The notes under the pieces: generated by a model
Seen by the model: the letters and a program-made list of their open reading frames with translations, nothing else
The model's database searches: none
What the model was told of the DNA's origin: nothing
Program-made: the position numbers and the translations under genes
In this document: piece by piece, positions 62,767 to 64,000 of the stretch
Position numbering within the stretch: position 1 is the stretch's first letter
Layout: each line of letters starts with the position of its first letter
From: Streptomyces sp. LUP47B
Lineage (GTDB): Bacteria > Actinomycetota > Actinomycetes > Streptomycetales > Streptomycetaceae
Assembly: GCF_001746295.1 (NCBI RefSeq)
Contig: NZ_MJAH01000011.1
Coordinates: forward strand, 10,957 to 74,956
DNA: 64,000 nt
Reading direction: 5' to 3'

Positions 62767-64000
62767 TCAGATGTGGCCGTCTTCGAGCATTTCGGTCACA
62801 AGGGCCGCGATCTGGGACCTCTCGGACCTCGTCAGTGTGACGTGGGCGAAGAGGGGGTGCCCCTTCAGCTTCTCCACCACGGCGACCACACCGTCGTAGC
62901 GACCGACCCTCAGATTGTCCCGCTGGGCCACGTCATGGGTCAGAACGACCCGTGAATTCGCGCCGATTCGGGACAGAACGGTGAGAAGCACATTCCGTTC
63001 CAGGGACTGTGCCTCGTCCACGATCACGAACGCGTCGTGGAGCGAGCGGCCGCGGATGTGGGTGAGCGGCAGGACCTCGAGCATCCCGCGCGCGGTGACC
63101 TCCTCGATGACCTCGCGGCTGGTGACCGCGGACAGCGTGTCGAAGACCGCCTGCGCCCAGGGGCTCATCTTCTCGGACTCGGAGCCCGGCAGATAGCCCA
63201 GTTCCTGTCCGCCGACCGCGTAGAGCGGACGGAAGACCATGACCTTCTTGTGCTGGCGGCGCTCCAGGACCGCCTCGAGACCCGCGCACAGCGCGAGCGC
63301 CGACTTGCCGGTGCCGGCCCGGCCGCCCATGGACACGATTCCGATGTCCGGGTCGAGGAGGATGTCCAGCGCGATGCGCTGTTCCGCGCTCCTCCCCTTG
63401 ATGCCGAACGCCTCCCGGTCGCCGCGCACCAGTCGGACGTTTCCCTCGGGCGAGACCCGGCCGAGGGCCTTGCCGCGCTCCGAGTGGATCGTCAGCCCCG
63501 TGTGCACGGGGATGTCGGCGGCCTCGGGAACGTAGACGTGCCCCTCCTCGAAGAGGATGTCCACCTGTTCGCCCGGCAGGGTCAGCTCGGACATTCCGGT
63601 CCAGCCGGAATTCTCCGTGATCGCGAGCTCGGCGCGGTACTCCTCGGCGAGGAGCCCGACCGAGGACGCCTTGATCCTGAGCGGGAGGTCCTTCGACACG
63701 ACGGTGACGTCGAATCCCTCGGCCTGCAGGTTGCGGGCGACCGCGAGGATGCGGGAGTCGTTGTCACCAAGGCGGTATCCGGACGGCAGCACGCTGGGGT
63801 CCGAGTGGTTGAGCTCGACACGGACGGTCCCGCCGAGTTCCCCGATCGGGATGGGGGCATCGAGTCGGCCGAACCGGACCCGGAACTCGTCGAGCAGCCG
63901 CAGGGCCTGCCGGGCGAAGTAGCCGAGTTCGGGATGGTGCCTCTTTGCCTCCAGCTCCGTGACCACGACGATGGGGAGCACGACTTCGTGCTCGTCGAAG
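62767..64000 (-). CDS. PIN-PhoH fusion protein (PhoH2), 5' end outside the window
   Basis: At least 411 residues. Sequence at the window edge (DEHEVVLPIVVVTELEAKRH) is the conserved early PIN domain, so the start lies beyond 64000 and only the first few dozen codons are lost. The PIN domain (RNase) runs to about residue 130 of the visible part. The linker leads to a PhoH P-loop ATPase with GGRAGTGKSALALCAG and a FVIVDEAQSLERN Walker B. PhoH2 proteins couple unwinding to RNA cleavage. They are paired with PhoAT antitoxin in mycobacteria, and no such gene is visible. Confidence 0.9.
   Translation of the reverse strand, partial: FDEHEVVLPIVVVTELEAKRHHPELGYFARQALRLLDEFRVRFGRLDAPIPIGELGGTVRVELNHSDPSVLPSGYRLGDNDSRILAVARNLQAEGFDVTVVSKDLPLRIKASSVGLLAEEYRAELAITENSGWTGMSELTLPGEQVDILFEEGHVYVPEAADIPVHTGLTIHSERGKALGRVSPEGNVRLVRGDREAFGIKGRSAEQRIALDILLDPDIGIVSMGGRAGTGKSALALCAGLEAVLERRQHKKVMVFRPLYAVGGQELGYLPGSESEKMSPWAQAVFDTLSAVTSREVIEEVTARGMLEVLPLTHIRGRSLHDAFVIVDEAQSLERNVLLTVLSRIGANSRVVLTHDVAQRDNLRVGRYDGVVAVVEKLKGHPLFAHVTLTRSERSQIAALVTEMLEDGHI

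Overview
This is a stretch of a Streptomyces-type actinobacterial chromosome. The DNA is very GC-rich with G or C in almost every third codon position, GTG and TTG starts are common, and the gene content is typical: bldK-type oligopeptide importer, WhiB-like protein, SpoIIE-type phosphatases, roadblock proteins, polyphosphate glucokinase and class II fructose-bisphosphatase. Gene order (bldKABCDE, typA, sdh, ychF, ppgK, ispH, xseAB, glpX, whiB-like, two fumarases) agrees with what I remember of the S. coelicolor SCO5040-SCO5116 core region. That match is recalled, not computed. No rRNA, tRNA, CRISPR array, prophage or transposase was seen.

Layout. Positions 1-960 hold G-rich repeats, a tandem repeat with an exact 100-bp period, and a terminator. 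978-7202 (minus) is a five-gene oligopeptide ABC importer in bldK order. 7574-11832 (minus) carries typA and a second peptide-binding lipoprotein. 12131-15978 (plus) is a succinate dehydrogenase operon whose five-helix membrane subunit is rich in Cys/His motifs. 15975-25048 holds a phosphotransferase, a coiled-coil membrane protein, a large PAS-GAF-SpoIIE-kinase phosphatase, an RsbW-like ATPase, a Nudix hydrolase, a SPOR protein, a GntR regulator and a DUF4190 membrane protein. 25132-27957 is a decayed patch: a frameshifted, truncated serpin-like gene runs into a second exact 100-bp repeat, then an SDR gene faces a LysR gene with a TTA codon. 28442-36528 carries an SNF2 helicase, ychF, ppgK, ispH, a permease remnant and xseAB. 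36666-47444 covers a nitroreductase, DUF4245 protein, glpX, a WhiB-like gene, DUF1707 protein, class I and class II fumarases and, between them, an accessory patch. That patch holds an epoxide hydrolase divergent from a CGNR regulator with a duplicated operator, and a two-helix membrane protein divergent from a TTA-containing coiled-coil protein. 47517-58132 holds a DUF402 protein, a second SpoIIE phosphatase, a class A PBP, an SPFH plus ribbon-helix-helix operon behind a perfect palindrome, and a PadR-ABC-FtsX operon. 58156-58337 is a MITE-like element. 58341-64000 (minus) holds a three-gene roadblock operon, an AI-2E family transporter, a secreted transglycosylase and the 3' part of a PIN-PhoH gene cut by the window edge.

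Functional themes are central carbon metabolism (Sdh, two fumarases, GlpX, PpgK), peptide uptake linked in Streptomyces to development (bldK), cell-wall work (PBP, SLT protein, IspH) and partner-switching signalling (two SpoIIE phosphatases and one lone HATPase, with no STAS antagonist nearby). The least explained parts are the two exact 100-bp repeats, the duplicated CGNR-gene operator, the SPFH/RHH operon and the roadblock operon that lacks a kinase or GTPase.
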